From Clostridiales bacterium (GTDB lineage: Bacteria; Bacillota; Clostridia; Oscillospirales; Oscillospiraceae), in contig SFHI01000129.1 of the NCBI GenBank assembly GCA_004555705.1, forward strand, positions 1-5,612: a stretch of 5,612 nt of DNA, in the 5' to 3' direction. The notes under the pieces are model-generated. The model saw only the letters and a program-made list of their open reading frames with translations, was not told the origin of the DNA and searched no databases. Each line of letters starts with the position of its first letter. Position 1 is the stretch's first letter. This document shows, one piece after another, positions 5,397-5,612 of the stretch. The translations under genes and the position numbers were made by a program.

Positions 5397-5612
5397 CGAT
5401 AAATTGGTGTTTGTCAAATAAATGCTGTCATTGCGAGCCAGTGCTCACACTGGCGTGGCAATCCCCCGGTTAGAGGGGAAATGTATCGAAAAGTGCCATA
5501 CAGAGTGGGAAAGCGTTGCGATTCTTGGTGGTAATTGTCACCTGGTTCCATTCATCCGGGGGATTGCCACACCAGTCTGCGGACTGGTTCGCAATGACAG
5601 GTAATTTGCAAC
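5397..5612 (+). repeat. MITE/BIME-like intergenic repeat, copy D (right end beyond window)
   Basis: It begins with CGATAAATTGGTGTTTG (5397-5413), identical to copy C, and the following TCAAATAAA stretch is also shared. Hairpins are at 5430-5462 (loop CTCA instead of CGCA) and 5563-5595 (inner stem ACCAGTC/GACTGGT as in copy C). The matching right terminal repeat is not reached before the window ends. It starts 33 nt after the preceding terminator. The core reading frame open in copies B and C is closed here by a small length change. Confidence 0.84.

Overview
The window is a GC-rich, compactly coded bacterial segment. Strong GGAGG ribosome binding sites, a group II biotin ECF system (BioY plus a DNA-binding BirA) and codon use rich in G/C-ending codons suggest a Firmicute of class Clostridia, most likely an Oscillospiraceae/Ruminococcaceae-type gut anaerobe. 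This placement is inferred from protein character and was not tested by a search. All genes read on the + strand.

Layout. (1) 2-487 is the 3' end of a class IIB fructose-bisphosphate aldolase gene, closed by a strong terminator (502-537). (2) 488-878 has no gene. It holds that terminator, repeat element copy A (546-783), and a bioY control region in which a BirA-type biotin operator (791-821) overlaps the -35 box of a good sigma-A promoter. (3) bioY (879-1436) and birA (1442-2422) form a two-gene biotin uptake and regulation operon: BirA both attaches biotin to carboxylases and, as biotinoyl-AMP holorepressor, should shut off this operon. (4) 2423-2916 has no long gene. It holds repeat copy B, the presumed operon terminator (2723-2756), a promoter, and an unusual leader: a 7-codon ORF ending Pro-Pro-UAG followed by a hairpin that would hide the next ribosome binding site. 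(5) 2917-4478 is prfC (peptide chain release factor 3). About 31 bp including the whole P-loop are missing and the frame is broken, while the remainder is intact. (6) 4479-4753 is filled by repeat copy C. (7) 4754-5317 encodes a DUF5662-like protein with HD-like His/Asp motifs, closed by a 17-bp-stem terminator. (8) 5318-5612 holds that terminator and copy D, which runs off the window.

Two things stand out. First, four copies of a roughly 240-bp MITE/BIME-like element occupy every intergenic gap except the 5-nt bioY/birA junction. Each has AAATTGG-type terminal inverted repeats and an inward-facing pair of REP-like hairpins whose stems show compensatory changes between copies. Second, the prfC leader looks like a translational attenuator: slow termination at Pro-Pro-stop would hold a ribosome over the 5' arm of the hairpin and expose the prfC ribosome binding site, giving a release factor a way to sense its own shortage. 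This mechanism is an inference from sequence.
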